Positions 39,945-49,686 of a DNA stretch of 64,000 nucleotides are shown in pieces. This DNA is from Pantoea sp. CCBC3-3-1. Lineage in GTDB: Bacteria; Pseudomonadota; Gammaproteobacteria; Enterobacterales; Enterobacteriaceae. A program made the translations under genes and the position numbers. The stretch is taken from contig NZ_CP034363.1 of assembly GCF_007981265.1 (NCBI RefSeq), positions 3,596,001 to 3,660,000 of the forward strand. Reading direction: 5' to 3'. The notes beneath the pieces are model-generated. The model had not been told where the DNA came from, did no database searches, and saw only the letters and a list, made by a program, of their open reading frames with translations. Numbering within the stretch: position 1 is the first letter of the stretch; every line of letters begins with the position of its first letter.

Positions 39945-40540
39945 AAGCCGCTCATTACTACAGCGAGAAATATCAGCTCACGGCTCCGCATTCAGAAGTG
40001 GTGGCCGCAGCCGAGTTAATCGCCCCCGGTCGGGCGCTTGATATCGGCTGTGGCAGCGGCCGCAATACGCTTTTTCTCAATCTGAAAGGATTTGAGGTGA
40101 CGGCCTGGGATCGCAATGCCGCCAGCCTGGCTCGTCTGGATCAGATCGTTGCAGAGGAGCATCTCTCGCAGATCCATACCGCAGAAAAGGATCTCAACGA
40201 TCTGCGTTTCAACGGGGCTTACGATCTGGTGCTCTCCACCGTGGTGATGATGTTTTTACAGCCGGAAACCATTCCGCAGCTGATCGCCGATATGCAGGCA
40301 AGCACGGTAAGAGGCGGCTATAACCTGATCGTGGCGGCAATGGATACGGAAGATTATCCCTGCAACGTCGGTTTTCCGTTCGCCTTCAAGTCAGGCGAGC
40401 TGAGTGAATATTATCGCAAATGGCATATCATCAAATACAACGAGCATGTCGGACAGCTGCACCGCACGGATGAAAGCGGCAACCGTATTGCGCTGCGTTT
40501 CGCCACGCTGCTTGCTAAAAAAGAGCAGGTTAAGGATTAA
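39941..40540 (+). CDS. tehB: TehB-type SAM-dependent methyltransferase
   Basis: The 199-residue class I methyltransferase is colinear with E. coli Teh[18 protein letters not shown] motif [16 protein letters not shown], the acidic post-I loop [44 protein letters not shown] and [14 protein letters not shown]. TehB detoxifies tellurite and possibly other chalcogen oxyanions by methylation. The usual partner tehA is absent. The start overlaps the ppx stop (ATGA), so it is translationally coupled to polyphosphate genes, an arrangement not seen in E. coli. Confidence 0.9.
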   Translation: MKAAHYYSEKYQLTAPHSEVVAAAELIAPGRALDIGCGSGRNTLFLNLKGFEVTAWDRNAASLARLDQIVAEEHLSQIHTAEKDLNDLRFNGAYDLVLSTVVMMFLQPETIPQLIADMQASTVRGGYNLIVAAMDTEDYPCNVGFPFAFKSGELSEYYRKWHIIKYNEHVGQLHRTDESGNRIALRFATLLAKKEQVKD

Positions 40541-40559
40541 ATTAACCTGAGCACCAGCG

Positions 40560-42785
40560 TCAGTTATTCGACGCTGGTGCCAGCGATTCTAACTGACAAG
40601 GCTCGCCATACAGGCTGCCCTGAAGGTAATCCACGCCCAGCTTACGCAGTAAAATATCCGCTTCTGCTGACTCCACGCAGCAAACAATAACCTGCATCTT
40701 TTTCGATCGGGCAATCACGCATGTTGCTTCGATGATTTGGTAATCCTGGCTGCTGTTCAGCATGTTACGCACAAAGCTGCCGTCGATTTTAAGCATATCC
40801 ACCTGGGTTTCCTTCAGGCGCACATAGCTGTTGTAACCCTGCCCAAAATCATCGATCACGATCCGGCAGCCCAGCGCACGTAACTGAGCAATAGCACGGT
40901 TTCCCCAGCTGTAATCCGTCAGAACCGGTAATTCTTCTATGGCAAATATCAGCTGCCAGGGCTCAACCTGAAATTCGTGCAGCAGCGTTTCAATCTCTGT
41001 GACCAGCCCCGGGCGGCAAAGGCTTGCGGCAAACAGATTGATGGCAAACCGGATACCGGGCAGCGTTCCCCGGTGCGCATCAATAAAACCCAACGTATGC
41101 CGGATAACCCACTGGTCGAGCTGCCAGTTCAAACCAAATTCGTTCACTATCGGGTAAAGTCGTTCAAATTCGACCTTTTCGCCATAGCTGTCATTCAGGT
41201 AGAGCTGGAGATGATAATAATCATCACCTCTGGCACCACACGCTCTTTCCGCCATCAGCGTAAAGCTGTTCGATGTTAGCGCCAGCTGGATATCATTCAG
41301 TAAGGCGATTTTCTTGCTGATGCGAAACTGGACCGGCAGGCTTATATTCTGCTGTAAATTCTCCGCAACGCCGCTGGTCAGTGATGCTTCAGCCATGCCG
41401 CTCATCTCACCCAGCAATTCATATAAGTGGCTGACCGGCGGCCGAATATGGCAATAGCTCAGGCCCACTTTCAGATGAACCGGCAGGCCGTCCCAGCTCA
41501 AACGATAGTCCTGTAGCCGCACCGCGATGCTTTCTATCCGCGTCAAATGATTGTCGTCCTCCAGCCGCACGACCAGATCAAAACCTGGAAGCTGGTAGAT
41601 ATCTTCTCCAGCGCGCAACAAGGGTCGCAAATGGTTAGCCAGGCTGCGCTTGTACTGAATACGCAAGCGCAATCCATAGGTGCGGCTTAAACGATCCAGT
41701 TCGGGAATGGTCATAAAGCACAGCGTGGAACGGGAACTGTTGGCCAGCGCAAGACTCAACGCCCGCAGATTAGGCAGCCCCATCACAGGATCGTTTAATG
41801 CCGCTTTTTTCGTCCGGTTGAGCGCTCGTCGCTGTTGGGTGCTAACGGCGGCCATCAACAGTATGGTCATGCTGAATATCAGCAGATTGGCCGACATGAC
41901 CGCCAGATGATACGGGTCAGTATACGGATGCAGAAAACGATCCCTGAGCTGATAGAGCACCATCAGCAGCAATGCCCAGCTGAGGGCGGTAAACAGATAG
42001 CCAAAGCGGACGGCGGCCCATAACATCAGCGGCAGAAGCAGCGGCAAGCCATAATCCGTACTCAGCAAATTGCGCTGGGTGGCGTCCAGCTGCATCAGCA
42101 TAGCCAACAGGAAAACCAGCAGACAAAGCCAGGCAAGATATTCGATTCGGCTGACGCCTGCGGCGGCCTGACGCTGAATACGCAGAAATATCATCCGAAA
42201 GAAGGCAGGCTTACGCAGACCACGAATAAATAAATAGCAAATTTGCACCATGGTGACGCTGGAGAGCATCACTGACTGAAGATTAAGCAGCGTATGCAGC
42301 GACAGAAGATCGCGGGAAAAAACGCTGCCTTTTAGTGGCATCAGGCCGCTTGCCGCGACTATCTGCATCATCAGCCCAAACAGCGTGGGAATAAAAAAAA
42401 CCAGCCACAATAGTCGTACAGGCATCAGCCGCAGCTCGCCATAATCTACACACCATCTTCGCCTGGCCTGTAATCGATATCCGCTCCACCCTGCCGCTAA
42501 TACAATCAGATAAATGCCGATAATGATACTGGCGGGTTCTGGGGCATAGCGGTTGAAGTAATAGTATGAAAGCCCCAGCGTAATACCGGGCAAAGCGCCC
42601 CAGTCGTAGACCAGCATTAGCGCGATCATTACCGCCAGCGGCAGATAAATCAGATAGACATACCCTTCCAGCACCCACAAGCGTACCGAGAGATGTGTGG
42701 TCAGGGGAATCAATAACAGCGGCAGAATAAGGGCTAAGCCCCAGGGACTTTTGCGGAAATGGTTAAGCCGGGCTGTGGTGCACAT
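40560..42785 (-). CDS. yfgF: YfgF-like MASE1-GGDEF-EAL protein with degenerate active sites
   Basis: The 741-residue protein matches E. coli YfgF in order: about eight membrane segments forming a MASE1-type sensor (residues 15-315), a GGDEF domain whose motif is only PGFDL, and an EAL domain. E. coli YfgF is an active anaerobic phosphodiesterase. Here the EAL glutamate is His (residue 525), the glutamate of the EVTE motif is Ala (615), and the glutamate near the C-terminus is Cys (702). N583, D645, D646, K666 and Q722 remain. Hydrolysis of c-di-GMP is therefore doubtful. The start follows the E. coli N-terminus and lies downstream of an FNR promoter. Confidence 0.88.
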   Translation of the reverse strand: MCTTARLNHFRKSPWGLALILPLLLIPLTTHLSVRLWVLEGYVYLIYLPLAVMIALMLVYDWGALPGITLGLSYYYFNRYAPEPASIIIGIYLIVLAAGWSGYRLQARRRWCVDYGELRLMPVRLLWLVFFIPTLFGLMMQIVAASGLMPLKGSVFSRDLLSLHTLLNLQSVMLSSVTMVQICYLFIRGLRKPAFFRMIFLRIQRQAAAGVSRIEYLAWLCLLVFLLAMLMQLDATQRNLLSTDYGLPLLLPLMLWAAVRFGYLFTALSWALLLMVLYQLRDRFLHPYTDPYHLAVMSANLLIFSMTILLMAAVSTQQRRALNRTKKAALNDPVMGLPNLRALSLALANSSRSTLCFMTIPELDRLSRTYGLRLRIQYKRSLANHLRPLLRAGEDIYQLPGFDLVVRLEDDNHLTRIESIAVRLQDYRLSWDGLPVHLKVGLSYCHIRPPVSHLYELLGEMSGMAEASLTSGVAENLQQNISLPVQFRISKKIALLNDIQLALTSNSFTLMAERACGARGDDYYHLQLYLNDSYGEKVEFERLYPIVNEFGLNWQLDQWVIRHTLGFIDAHRGTLPGIRFAINLFAASLCRPGLVTEIETLLHEFQVEPWQLIFAIEELPVLTDYSWGNRAIAQLRALGCRIVIDDFGQGYNSYVRLKETQVDMLKIDGSFVRNMLNSSQDYQIIEATCVIARSKKMQVIVCCVESAEADILLRKLGVDYLQGSLYGEPCQLESLAPASNN

Positions 42786-42905
42786 GGTGTTCGCTGGTCG
42801 ATGGCAGGCTCTGCCTGAACAAAGGGGCGCGCCGAAAAAAACAGGCGCGGTCGGATACGCCTTGCCAGCAGTTATCGGAAAGCAATAGCGCTGGCGCGCC
42901 ACGTC

Positions 42906-42946
42906 ATAGTAGGGATAAATGTCCGGTTAAATTTGATCCACATCAA
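42906..42946 (-). promoter_or_regulatory. FNR-dependent class II promoter of yfgF
   Basis: TTGATCCACATCAA at 42933-42946 is a perfect FNR box (TTGAT-N4-ATCAA). On the minus strand a TACTAT -10 element at 42911-42906 predicts transcription from about 42899. That puts the FNR centre at about -41, the classic class II position. This matches the known FNR control of E. coli yfgF. The predicted start also argues against the longer upstream reading frame (from 42902). Confidence 0.85.
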
Positions 42947-43113
42947 CCCATTTCAAGGTTTTAGCAGCAATAGCCGGTTGTTTAGCTAAAAATAGCCTTT
43001 ATCTTTAAAACGGGCGCGTAACCCAGTCAATGATGAGGTGAGTTGATATTGACCTGTCGATTGGGCTGTGCGTAAATTGTTCTTCCGCCTTTGGGCTACT
43101 CCAGGATAAATGC

Positions 43114-43287
43114 GTGAATAACGCCATGTCATTTAAACGTCAGAAAACCAGCAGGATGACCCGCGTCGTTCTCCTCATAAGCTTTATTCTTTTAGTCGGC
43201 AGGCTGATTTATGCGGTTCCCGGCGCCATCGAACATCATAAGCAAAAACATCAGGACGCGAGTGTACCCAACACAGTGAATAAATAA
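43114..43287 (+). CDS. yfgG: Small membrane protein YfgG
   Basis: The reading frame encodes 57 residues from GTG, or 53 from the ATG at 43126. The core SRMTRVVLLISFILLVGRLIYAVPGA closely matches E. coli YfgG (SRMTRIVLLISFIFFFGRFIYS), located next to yfgF as here. It has one membrane helix with a basic N-terminus and a polar tail (HHKQKHQDASVP). AGGA fits the GTG start at nine bases; the ATG would be too far. In E. coli yfgG has been linked to nickel/cobalt tolerance. Confidence 0.85.
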   Translation: MNNAMSFKRQKTSRMTRVVLLISFILLVGRLIYAVPGAIEHHKQKHQDASVPNTVNK

Positions 43288-43326
43288 CGCTCACCCGTAC
43301 GGTCTATCTATAGGGAGTTGCCTGAA

Positions 43327-43406
43327 AAAATGCAGCTTTTCCCTTCTTTTTGCCCGTTTTAAGCAATACTTAGTCCAACACCTGCATTTTGCCAGACACA
43401 AGGGAA
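43327..43406 (+). promoter_or_regulatory. Candidate structured mRNA leader of mgtE
   Basis: In the 124 bp before mgtE, AAAATGCAG (43327-43335) pairs perfectly with CTGCATTTT (43382-43390). Inside that loop, TTCCCTT (43339-43345) is the exact complement of AAGGGAA (43400-43406), the Shine-Dalgarno region of mgtE. The two pairings interlock (pseudoknot geometry) and probably exclude each other. It is not an M-box by sequence. A switch controlling translation is an inference. Confidence 0.4.
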
Positions 43407-43411
43407 TTAAT

Positions 43412-44848
43412 ATGTCTGTAGCTCATTCACATGCTCGGCAACTTGCTGAGATTCGTAGCCGTATCCTTAACTTATTACTTAACGACGGCGACCTGGTCGA
43501 TACGCTCCTTGAGCGGCCGCTAAAAGAAACCGATGCCGAAGCCCGCGCCCATGAGGAGCAGGTTCAGGAAATCGCCCAGTATCTTCCTTTGCTGCACGCG
43601 GCAGATATTGCTGACCTGCTGGAAGCGCTGCCACAGGACGAGCGACTGGCGCTATGGCGGCTGGTCAGTACCGAACGCCGGGGGATGGTGCTGGTTGAGG
43701 CGTCTGAAAGCGTTTGGGAAAGCCTGATTGAAGAGATGAGCGATCGCGATTTGCTGCGCGCTATCGAACCGCTGGATATTGATGAACAGGTCTACCTTGC
43801 CAAATATCTCTCCCGTGATTTAACCGGCCGCCTGCTGACTTCGCTGGAACCTGAGCAGCGTTCTCGCGTGCTGGAAGTGATGGATTTTGATCGGGATCGC
43901 GTAGGTCGTATTACCGATTTTAAGCTGGTCACCATGCCAGCAGACGTCACGCTGGCGACCGTACAGCGCTACCTGCGGCGGAAAAAATCGATCCCGGACG
44001 GTACCGATAAACTGTTTATTACTGATGAAAACAACGTGCTGTTAGGCGAGCTGACGCTAACGGATATTTTGCTGAACAAGCCGAAGAAACTGGTGCTGGA
44101 AGTAATGAACGATCGCCCCACCACCTTCCGGATTGATGATAAAGCGGAAGATGCCGCCGGCGCGTTTGAACGTTATAACCTGATTTCTGCGGCAGTTATT
44201 GATGCCAAAGGCAAGCTGATGGGTCGCGTGACCGTTGAAGACGTCATCGACCTGGTGAACGAGCAGAACGACAGCAGCATCCGTAAAATGGGCGGCGTGA
44301 ACCCGGATGAGGATGTGTTCGCCCCGGTTACCAAAGCGGTTCGCACGCGCTGGACATGGCTGGCTGTTAACCTGTGTACGGCTTTTGTTGCCTCACGGGT
44401 CATCGGCCTGTTTGAAGATACCATTTCACAGCTGGTTGCGCTGGCGACGCTGATGCCTATCGTCGCCGGGATTGGCGGCAACACCGGCAACCAAACCATC
44501 ACCATGATTGTTCGTGCGCTGGCGCTGCATCAGGTGGAGCCGGGCAACTTCTCCTTCCTCATCGCACGTGAGCTGGGCGTAGCGCTGATTAACGGGCTGT
44601 GCTGGGGCGGTATTATGGGCGGCGTGACCTGGGCGATGTACGGCAATCCGGCACTGGGCGGCGTGATGATGCTGGCGATGGTACTAAATCTTCTGCTGGC
44701 GGCGCTGATGGGCGTACTCATTCCGCTGATTATGACCAAACTCAACCGCGATCCGGCCGTCGGCTCCAGCGTGTTGATTACCGCCCTCACCGATACCGGC
44801 GGCTTCTTTATCTTCCTCGGTTTGGCGACGATGTTTTTACTGCACTGA
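43412..44848 (+). CDS. mgtE: Magnesium transporter MgtE
   Basis: The 478-residue MgtE-family channel has a helical cytoplasmic N domain (about 30-150), two CBS domains (about 160-225 and 228-290) that sense cytoplasmic Mg2+, a plug helix, and five C-terminal membrane helices. The pore helices show PIVAGIGGNTGNQT and LTDTGGFFIFLG, conserved in MgtE. The N and CBS domains gate the pore shut when Mg2+ is plentiful. AAGGGA precedes the ATG. It is inserted between yfgG and guaA and is monocistronic with a bidirectional terminator. Confidence 0.93.
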   Translation: MSVAHSHARQLAEIRSRILNLLLNDGDLVDTLLERPLKETDAEARAHEEQVQEIAQYLPLLHAADIADLLEALPQDERLALWRLVSTERRGMVLVEASESVWESLIEEMSDRDLLRAIEPLDIDEQVYLAKYLSRDLTGRLLTSLEPEQRSRVLEVMDFDRDRVGRITDFKLVTMPADVTLATVQRYLRRKKSIPDGTDKLFITDENNVLLGELTLTDILLNKPKKLVLEVMNDRPTTFRIDDKAEDAAGAFERYNLISAAVIDAKGKLMGRVTVEDVIDLVNEQNDSSIRKMGGVNPDEDVFAPVTKAVRTRWTWLAVNLCTAFVASRVIGLFEDTISQLVALATLMPIVAGIGGNTGNQTITMIVRALALHQVEPGNFSFLIARELGVALINGLCWGGIMGGVTWAMYGNPALGGVMMLAMVLNLLLAALMGVLIPLIMTKLNRDPAVGSSVLITALTDTGGFFIFLGLATMFLLH

Positions 44849-44860
44849 GTTATATATGTA

Positions 44861-44891
44861 AAAAAGCCCGCAATTATGCGGGCTAATTTTT
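44861..44891. terminator. Bidirectional terminator between mgtE and guaA
   Basis: A stem AGCCCGC / GCGGGCT with AATTAT loop has A5 before it and TAATTTTTA after it, serving the convergent mgtE and guaBA transcripts. Confidence 0.88.
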
Positions 44892-44924
44892 ATCTGTTCG
44901 CGCCAGCCTGAGCCAGACGCTAAA

Positions 44925-46505
44925 TCATTCCCACTCAATCGTGGCCGGTGGCTTACCAGAGATATCGTAAACCACGCGGGAAATACCGTCGATTTCATTG
45001 ATGATGCGGTTAGAAACGCGGCCGAGGAACTCATACGGCAGATGCGCCCAGTGTGCGGTCATAAAGTCGATGGTTTCTACCGCGCGCAGCGAAACAACCC
45101 AGTCATATTTACGGCCGTCGCCCATTACGCCCACGGAACGAACCGGCAGGAATACGGTAAAGGCCTGGCTGACTTTGTTATACAGGTCGGCTTTATGCAG
45201 TTCTTCAATGAAGATGGCATCGGCACGACGCAGCAGGTCGCAGTACTCTTTCTTCACTTCGCCCAGCACGCGAACGCCCAGACCCGGACCCGGGAATGGA
45301 TGGCGGAACAGCATCGCGTGCGGCAGGCCCAGCTCCAGACCGATTTTGCGCACTTCATCTTTAAACAGCTCGCGCAGAGGCTCAACCAGCCCCATCTTCA
45401 TCTCTTTCGGCAGGCCGCCCACGTTGTGGTGAGATTTGATGACGTGCGCTTTGCCGGTAGCAGAAGCAGCAGATTCAATTACGTCAGGATAGATAGTGCC
45501 CTGCGCCAGCCATTTCACGTCTTCCAGCTTCAGCGCTTCTTCATCGAAGACTTCAACAAAGACGCGGCCAATAATCTTACGCTTGGCTTCCGGCTCATCG
45601 GTTCCTGCGAGCGCGTCGAGGAAGCGTTTTTCGCCCTCCACGTGGATGATGTTCAGGCCGAAATGATCGCCAAACATCTCCATCACCTGCTCCGCTTCGT
45701 TGAGACGCAGCAGGCCGTTATCCACGAATACGCAGGTCAGACGGTCGCCAATCGCACGGTGCAGCAGCATCGCGGTCACGGAAGAGTCCACGCCGCCAGA
45801 GAGGCCAAGGATCACTTTATCGTTACCCACCTGCACGCGCAGACGTTCAACGGCATCCTCAATGATTTTAGCCGGGGTCCACAGGGCTTCACACTGGCAG
45901 ATATCCAGCACGAAACGTTCCAGCATGCGCAGGCCCTGACGGGTATGCGTCACTTCCGGGTGGAACTGCACGCCGTAGAAACGCTTCTCTTCGTTGGCCA
46001 TAATGGCAAACGGGCAGCTGTCGGTGCTGGCAACGGTAACGAAGTCAGCAGGGATCGCGGTCACTTTGTCGCCATGGCTCATCCAGACGTCCAGCAGCGG
46101 TTTACCCGCTGCGCCGATCGCATCTTCGATGTCACGGATCAGCGCGCTGTTAGTCTGTACTTCAACCTGCGCATAGCCAAATTCACGTTCGTTAGAACCT
46201 TCAACCTTGCCGCCCAGCTGCATCGCCATCGTCTGCATGCCGTAGCAGACGCCCAGAACCGGCACGCCTGCGGTAAACACATAATCTGGCGCGCGCGGGC
46301 TGTCGTGTTCGGTGGTGCTTTCCGGGCCGCCGGAAAGAATGATGCCGTTCGGGTTGAACTGGCGGATCTGTTCTTCGGTAACGTCCCACGCCCACAGTTC
46401 ACAGTAGACGCCCAGTTCACGCACGCGGCGTGCAACCAGCTGCGTATACTGCGAGCCGAAATCAAGGATCAGTATGCGATGTTTATGAATGTTTTCCGTC
46501 GTCAT
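44925..46505 (-). CDS. guaA: GMP synthase (glutamine-hydrolysing) GuaA
   Basis: The 526-residue enzyme converts XMP to GMP with glutamine and ATP. The class I glutamine amidotransferase domain (1-200) has the nucleophile in GVCYGMQ and the His/Glu pair in QFHPEVTH. The ATP pyrophosphatase domain has the PP-loop [11 protein letters not shown], and the C-terminal dimerisation domain ends [11 protein letters not shown]. Nearly identical to E. coli. It follows guaB by 79 bp containing a terminator-like hairpin. Confidence 0.97.
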   Translation of the reverse strand: MTTENIHKHRILILDFGSQYTQLVARRVRELGVYCELWAWDVTEEQIRQFNPNGIILSGGPESTTEHDSPRAPDYVFTAGVPVLGVCYGMQTMAMQLGGKVEGSNEREFGYAQVEVQTNSALIRDIEDAIGAAGKPLLDVWMSHGDKVTAIPADFVTVASTDSCPFAIMANEEKRFYGVQFHPEVTHTRQGLRMLERFVLDICQCEALWTPAKIIEDAVERLRVQVGNDKVILGLSGGVDSSVTAMLLHRAIGDRLTCVFVDNGLLRLNEAEQVMEMFGDHFGLNIIHVEGEKRFLDALAGTDEPEAKRKIIGRVFVEVFDEEALKLEDVKWLAQGTIYPDVIESAASATGKAHVIKSHHNVGGLPKEMKMGLVEPLRELFKDEVRKIGLELGLPHAMLFRHPFPGPGLGVRVLGEVKKEYCDLLRRADAIFIEELHKADLYNKVSQAFTVFLPVRSVGVMGDGRKYDWVVSLRAVETIDFMTAHWAHLPYEFLGRVSNRIINEIDGISRVVYDISGKPPATIEWE

Positions 46506-46550
46506 TGAGCTATTCCAGGGCGATATTACAAATAGAGGGATGAATTAAAA

Positions 46551-46569
46551 CGCCCGGTCTGACCGGGCG
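46551..46569 (-). terminator. Terminator-like hairpin between guaB and guaA
   Basis: An 8-bp perfect stem CGCCCGGT / ACCGGGCG with a CTG loop is followed on the minus strand by TTTTAATTC. It starts 15 bp past the guaB stop and ends 45 bp before the guaA start. It could attenuate guaA or act as a 3' processing stop for guaB mRNA. Confidence 0.65.
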
Positions 46570-46584
46570 TATGCAGCAGGGCTA

Positions 46585-48051
46585 TCAGGAACCCATGCGG
46601 TAGTTCGGTGACTCTTTGGTGATGGTCACGTCGTGCACGTGGCTTTCGGTGATACCGGCGCCGCTGATGCGAACAAATTCCGCTTTGGTGCGCAGGTCGT
46701 CGATAGTCGCACAGCCGGTCAGACCCATACAGGAACGCAGGCCGCCCATTTGCTGATGCACGATAGCTTTCAGGAAGCCTTTATAAGCCACACGGCCTTC
46801 GATACCTTCCGGCACCAGTTTGTCGGCGGCGTTATCGGTCTGGAAGTAGCGGTCTGAAGAGCCTTTAGACATCGCGCCCAGTGAACCCATACCGCGATAG
46901 GACTTGAATGAACGCCCCTGGTACAGTTCGATTTCGCCCGGAGATTCATCCGTTCCTGCCAGCATAGAGCCAACCATGACCGCGCTTGCGCCAGCCGCGA
47001 TAGCTTTAGCGATGTCGCCAGAGAAGCGGATACCGCCATCGGCGATAACAGGAATCCCGGTGCCTTCCAGCGCGGCAACCGCGTCGGAAACCGCGGTGAT
47101 CTGCGGAACGCCCACGCCGGTGACAATGCGAGTGGTACAGATTGAGCCTGGGCCAATACCCACTTTTACCGCGCTCACGCCCGCTTCCACCAGCGCCAGT
47201 GCGCCAGCGCCGGTCGCAACGTTACCGCCCACGATTTGCAGGTCAGGATATTTAGCACGGGTAGCACGAATGCGTTGCAGAACGCCTTCAGAATGACCAT
47301 GAGAGGAGTCAATCAGCAGCACGTCAACGCCTGCCGCAACCAGCGCATCAACGCGCTCTTCGTTGCCTGCACCTGCGCCTACCGCTGCACCAACGCGCAG
47401 GCGGCCTTCCTGATCTTTACAGGCGTTCGGTTTACGTTCGGCTTTCTGGAAATCTTTTACGGTGATCATGCCCAGCAGATGGAAGCTGTCATCCACTACC
47501 AGCGCTTTCTCGATGCGTTTTTCGTGCATCTTTTGCAGCACGACTTCACGCGCTTCGCCTTCGCGAACCGTCACCAGACGCTCTTTCGGCGTCATGACCG
47601 CAGAGACCGGCAGGCTCATATCGGTAACAAAGCGCACGTCACGACCGGTGATGATGCCCACCAGCTCGTTTTCGCCGTTCACCACCGGATAACCGGCAAA
47701 GCCGTTACGCTCGGTCAGCTTGCGGACTTCGCTCAGTGCGGTCGTTGGCAGCACGGTCTGCGGATCGGTGACAACGCCGCTTTCGTGTTTCTTCACCTTG
47801 CGAACTTCTTCCGCCTGGCGCTCGATGGACATGTTTTTATGAATAAAGCCCAGACCACCTTCCTGTGCCAGCGCAATCGCGAGGCCCGCTTCGGTGACGG
47901 TATCCATGGCTGCGGAGAGCATAGGGATATTCAGACGGATGGTTTTGGTGAGCTGGGTGCTGAGGTCGGCCGTGTTAGGTAATACAGTCGAATGAGCGGG
48001 AACGAGCAGAACGTCGTCAAATGTCAGGGCTTCTTTAGCGATTCTTAGCAT
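46585..48051 (-). CDS. guaB: IMP dehydrogenase GuaB
   Basis: The 488-residue enzyme oxidises IMP to XMP with NAD+, the committed step to guanine nucleotides. The TIM barrel carries the catalytic cysteine in [13 protein letters not shown], the IMP loop [10 protein letters not shown] and the flap ([15 protein letters not shown]). A pair of CBS domains (about 93-205) is inserted, with [10 protein letters not shown] and the [12 protein letters not shown] segment. It is first in guaBA. A PurR box lies 63 bp upstream. Confidence 0.97.
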   Translation of the reverse strand: MLRIAKEALTFDDVLLVPAHSTVLPNTADLSTQLTKTIRLNIPMLSAAMDTVTEAGLAIALAQEGGLGFIHKNMSIERQAEEVRKVKKHESGVVTDPQTVLPTTALSEVRKLTERNGFAGYPVVNGENELVGIITGRDVRFVTDMSLPVSAVMTPKERLVTVREGEAREVVLQKMHEKRIEKALVVDDSFHLLGMITVKDFQKAERKPNACKDQEGRLRVGAAVGAGAGNEERVDALVAAGVDVLLIDSSHGHSEGVLQRIRATRAKYPDLQIVGGNVATGAGALALVEAGVSAVKVGIGPGSICTTRIVTGVGVPQITAVSDAVAALEGTGIPVIADGGIRFSGDIAKAIAAGASAVMVGSMLAGTDESPGEIELYQGRSFKSYRGMGSLGAMSKGSSDRYFQTDNAADKLVPEGIEGRVAYKGFLKAIVHQQMGGLRSCMGLTGCATIDDLRTKAEFVRISGAGITESHVHDVTITKESPNYRMGS

Positions 48052-48113
48052 GGCAATATCTCAACCTCAGGGTGAATGAGAACTTGTAAAATATTGCCGC
48101 GGCATTATACAGG

Positions 48114-48129
48114 CCGTAATCGATTGCCT
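48114..48129. promoter_or_regulatory. PurR operator upstream of guaBA
   Basis: On the minus strand the site reads AGGCAATCGATTACGG and agrees with 15 of 16 positions of the PurR consensus. It lies 63 bp before the guaB start, and 93 bp before xseA on the other strand. guaBA is PurR-controlled in E. coli. Confidence 0.8.
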
Positions 48130-48221
48130 CCAGCATTATTTACGAAAAGTTCTTGATCCCTCTGGTGAGCAATGTAGTATCGGTCAATTAACCCTCTGAT
48201 TTAAAGTTTGATCCTCATCAC

Positions 48222-49586
48222 ATGTCGCTACCGCCAACCGCCAATATTTTTACCGTCAGCCGTCTCAATACGACAGTGCGTAAGCTGCTGGAGATGGAAA
48301 TGGGCCAGGTCTGGCTGAGCGCTGAGATCTCCAACTTTTCTCAGCCCTCCTCCGGTCACTGGTACTTCACGCTGAAAGATGATGGCGCGCAGGTTCGCTG
48401 CGCCATGTTTCGCAACAGCAACCGGCGGGCCACGTTTCGGCCGCAAAATGGCCAACAGGTACTGGTCAGGGCCACCATCACGCTTTACGAGCCGCGTGGC
48501 GATTACCAGCTGATTGCAGAGAGCATGCACCCTGCTGGCGACGGCCTTTTGCAACAGCAGTTCGAACAGCTGAAGCAGAAACTGATGAGTGAAGGGTTAT
48601 TTGAACAAATTCATAAGCAGCCGCTGCCCGATCCCGCGCGACAGGTCGGCGTGATCACCTCCTCAACGGGCGCGGCGCTGCACGATGTTTTACGTGTACT
48701 CCATCGTCGCGACCCTTCGTTGCCCGTCATCATCTATCCTACACCGGTACAGGGCGCTGAAGCGCCAGCCAGCATTGTTCGGGCAATCGAGCTGGCGAAC
48801 AGCCGCGCCGAGTGTGACGTGCTGATTGTTGGCCGTGGCGGCGGCTCGCTGGAAGATCTCTGGAGCTTTAACGACGAGCGCGTCGCCCGCGCTATTTTTG
48901 CCAGCCGCATCCCGATTGTCAGCGCCGTTGGCCATGAAACGGACGTGACGATTGCCGATTTTGTTGCCGATCTGCGTGCGCCGACCCCTTCCGCTGCGGC
49001 GGAACTGGTCAGCCGCAATCAGATTGAACTGCTGCGTCAGCTTCAGTCACAGCAAACGCGGCTGGAAATGGCGATGGATTATTATCTCGCCCAGCAAAAC
49101 CGAACGTTCACCCGTCTGCATCATCGGTTGCAGCAGCAGCACCCACAGCTGCGGCTGGCCCGTCAGCAGACGGCCCTGATGAAGCTCCAGCGCCGTCTCG
49201 ACGATGCCATGCAAATCCGTCTGCGTCAGGCAACACGACGTCAGGAGCGCGTTGAACAGCGTCTGGTCGCTTATCAGCCCGCCGGGCGTATTCATCGCGC
49301 GCAGCAACAGCTGCAAAACGGGCAGTTCAGGCTACAGCAGGCGATGCAGCAACAGCTTAACGAAGGCAAACAGCAGTTCGGTAAACAGGTCGCGCAGCTT
49401 GAAGGCGTCAGTCCGCTGGCCACGCTGGCTCGCGGATTCAGCGTTACGACAGCGCCTGACGGCAAAGTGGTGAAGAAAACCCGCCAGCTGCACACCGGCG
49501 ATAAGCTAAAAACCCGCCTTGACGATGGCTGGGTCGAAAGCGAAGTCACGGCCATTGAACCGTTAAGGAAACGTAAATCTCGCTAA
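48222..49586 (+). CDS. xseA: Exodeoxyribonuclease VII large subunit XseA
   Basis: The 454-residue large subunit of exonuclease VII degrades single-stranded DNA from both ends with XseB (not in this window). An N-terminal OB fold (1-115, [25 protein letters not shown]) is followed by the catalytic core ([70 protein letters not shown]) and a long glutamine-rich coiled coil (280-400). It is divergent from guaBA, as in E. coli. No good ribosome site is seen before the ATG. Confidence 0.96.
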   Translation: MSLPPTANIFTVSRLNTTVRKLLEMEMGQVWLSAEISNFSQPSSGHWYFTLKDDGAQVRCAMFRNSNRRATFRPQNGQQVLVRATITLYEPRGDYQLIAESMHPAGDGLLQQQFEQLKQKLMSEGLFEQIHKQPLPDPARQVGVITSSTGAALHDVLRVLHRRDPSLPVIIYPTPVQGAEAPASIVRAIELANSRAECDVLIVGRGGGSLEDLWSFNDERVARAIFASRIPIVSAVGHETDVTIADFVADLRAPTPSAAAELVSRNQIELLRQLQSQQTRLEMAMDYYLAQQNRTFTRLHHRLQQQHPQLRLARQQTALMKLQRRLDDAMQIRLRQATRRQERVEQRLVAYQPAGRIHRAQQQLQNGQFRLQQAMQQQLNEGKQQFGKQVAQLEGVSPLATLARGFSVTTAPDGKVVKKTRQLHTGDKLKTRLDDGWVESEVTAIEPLRKRKSR

Positions 49587-49686
49587 TGGATTAGTCCGAA
49601 AAACTGGTCAATTTTTGTTTACTCCGTGCGTACGCAATACGGGTACTATACTTTTTTGGACAATTACTTTGACCAAGGAGCATGGT

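Noticed and set aside
43288..43411. M-box magnesium riboswitch before mgtE
   Set aside because: The leader is too short and lacks the conserved helices of the M-box.
45042..46508. 488-codon open frame antisense to guaA
   Set aside because: It lies wholly opposite guaA, which is unmistakable, and reads as histidine- and arginine-rich shadow sequence from high-GC codon use.
47236..47982. 248-codon frame antisense to guaB
   Set aside because: Shadow of guaB; no ribosome site and no family resemblance.
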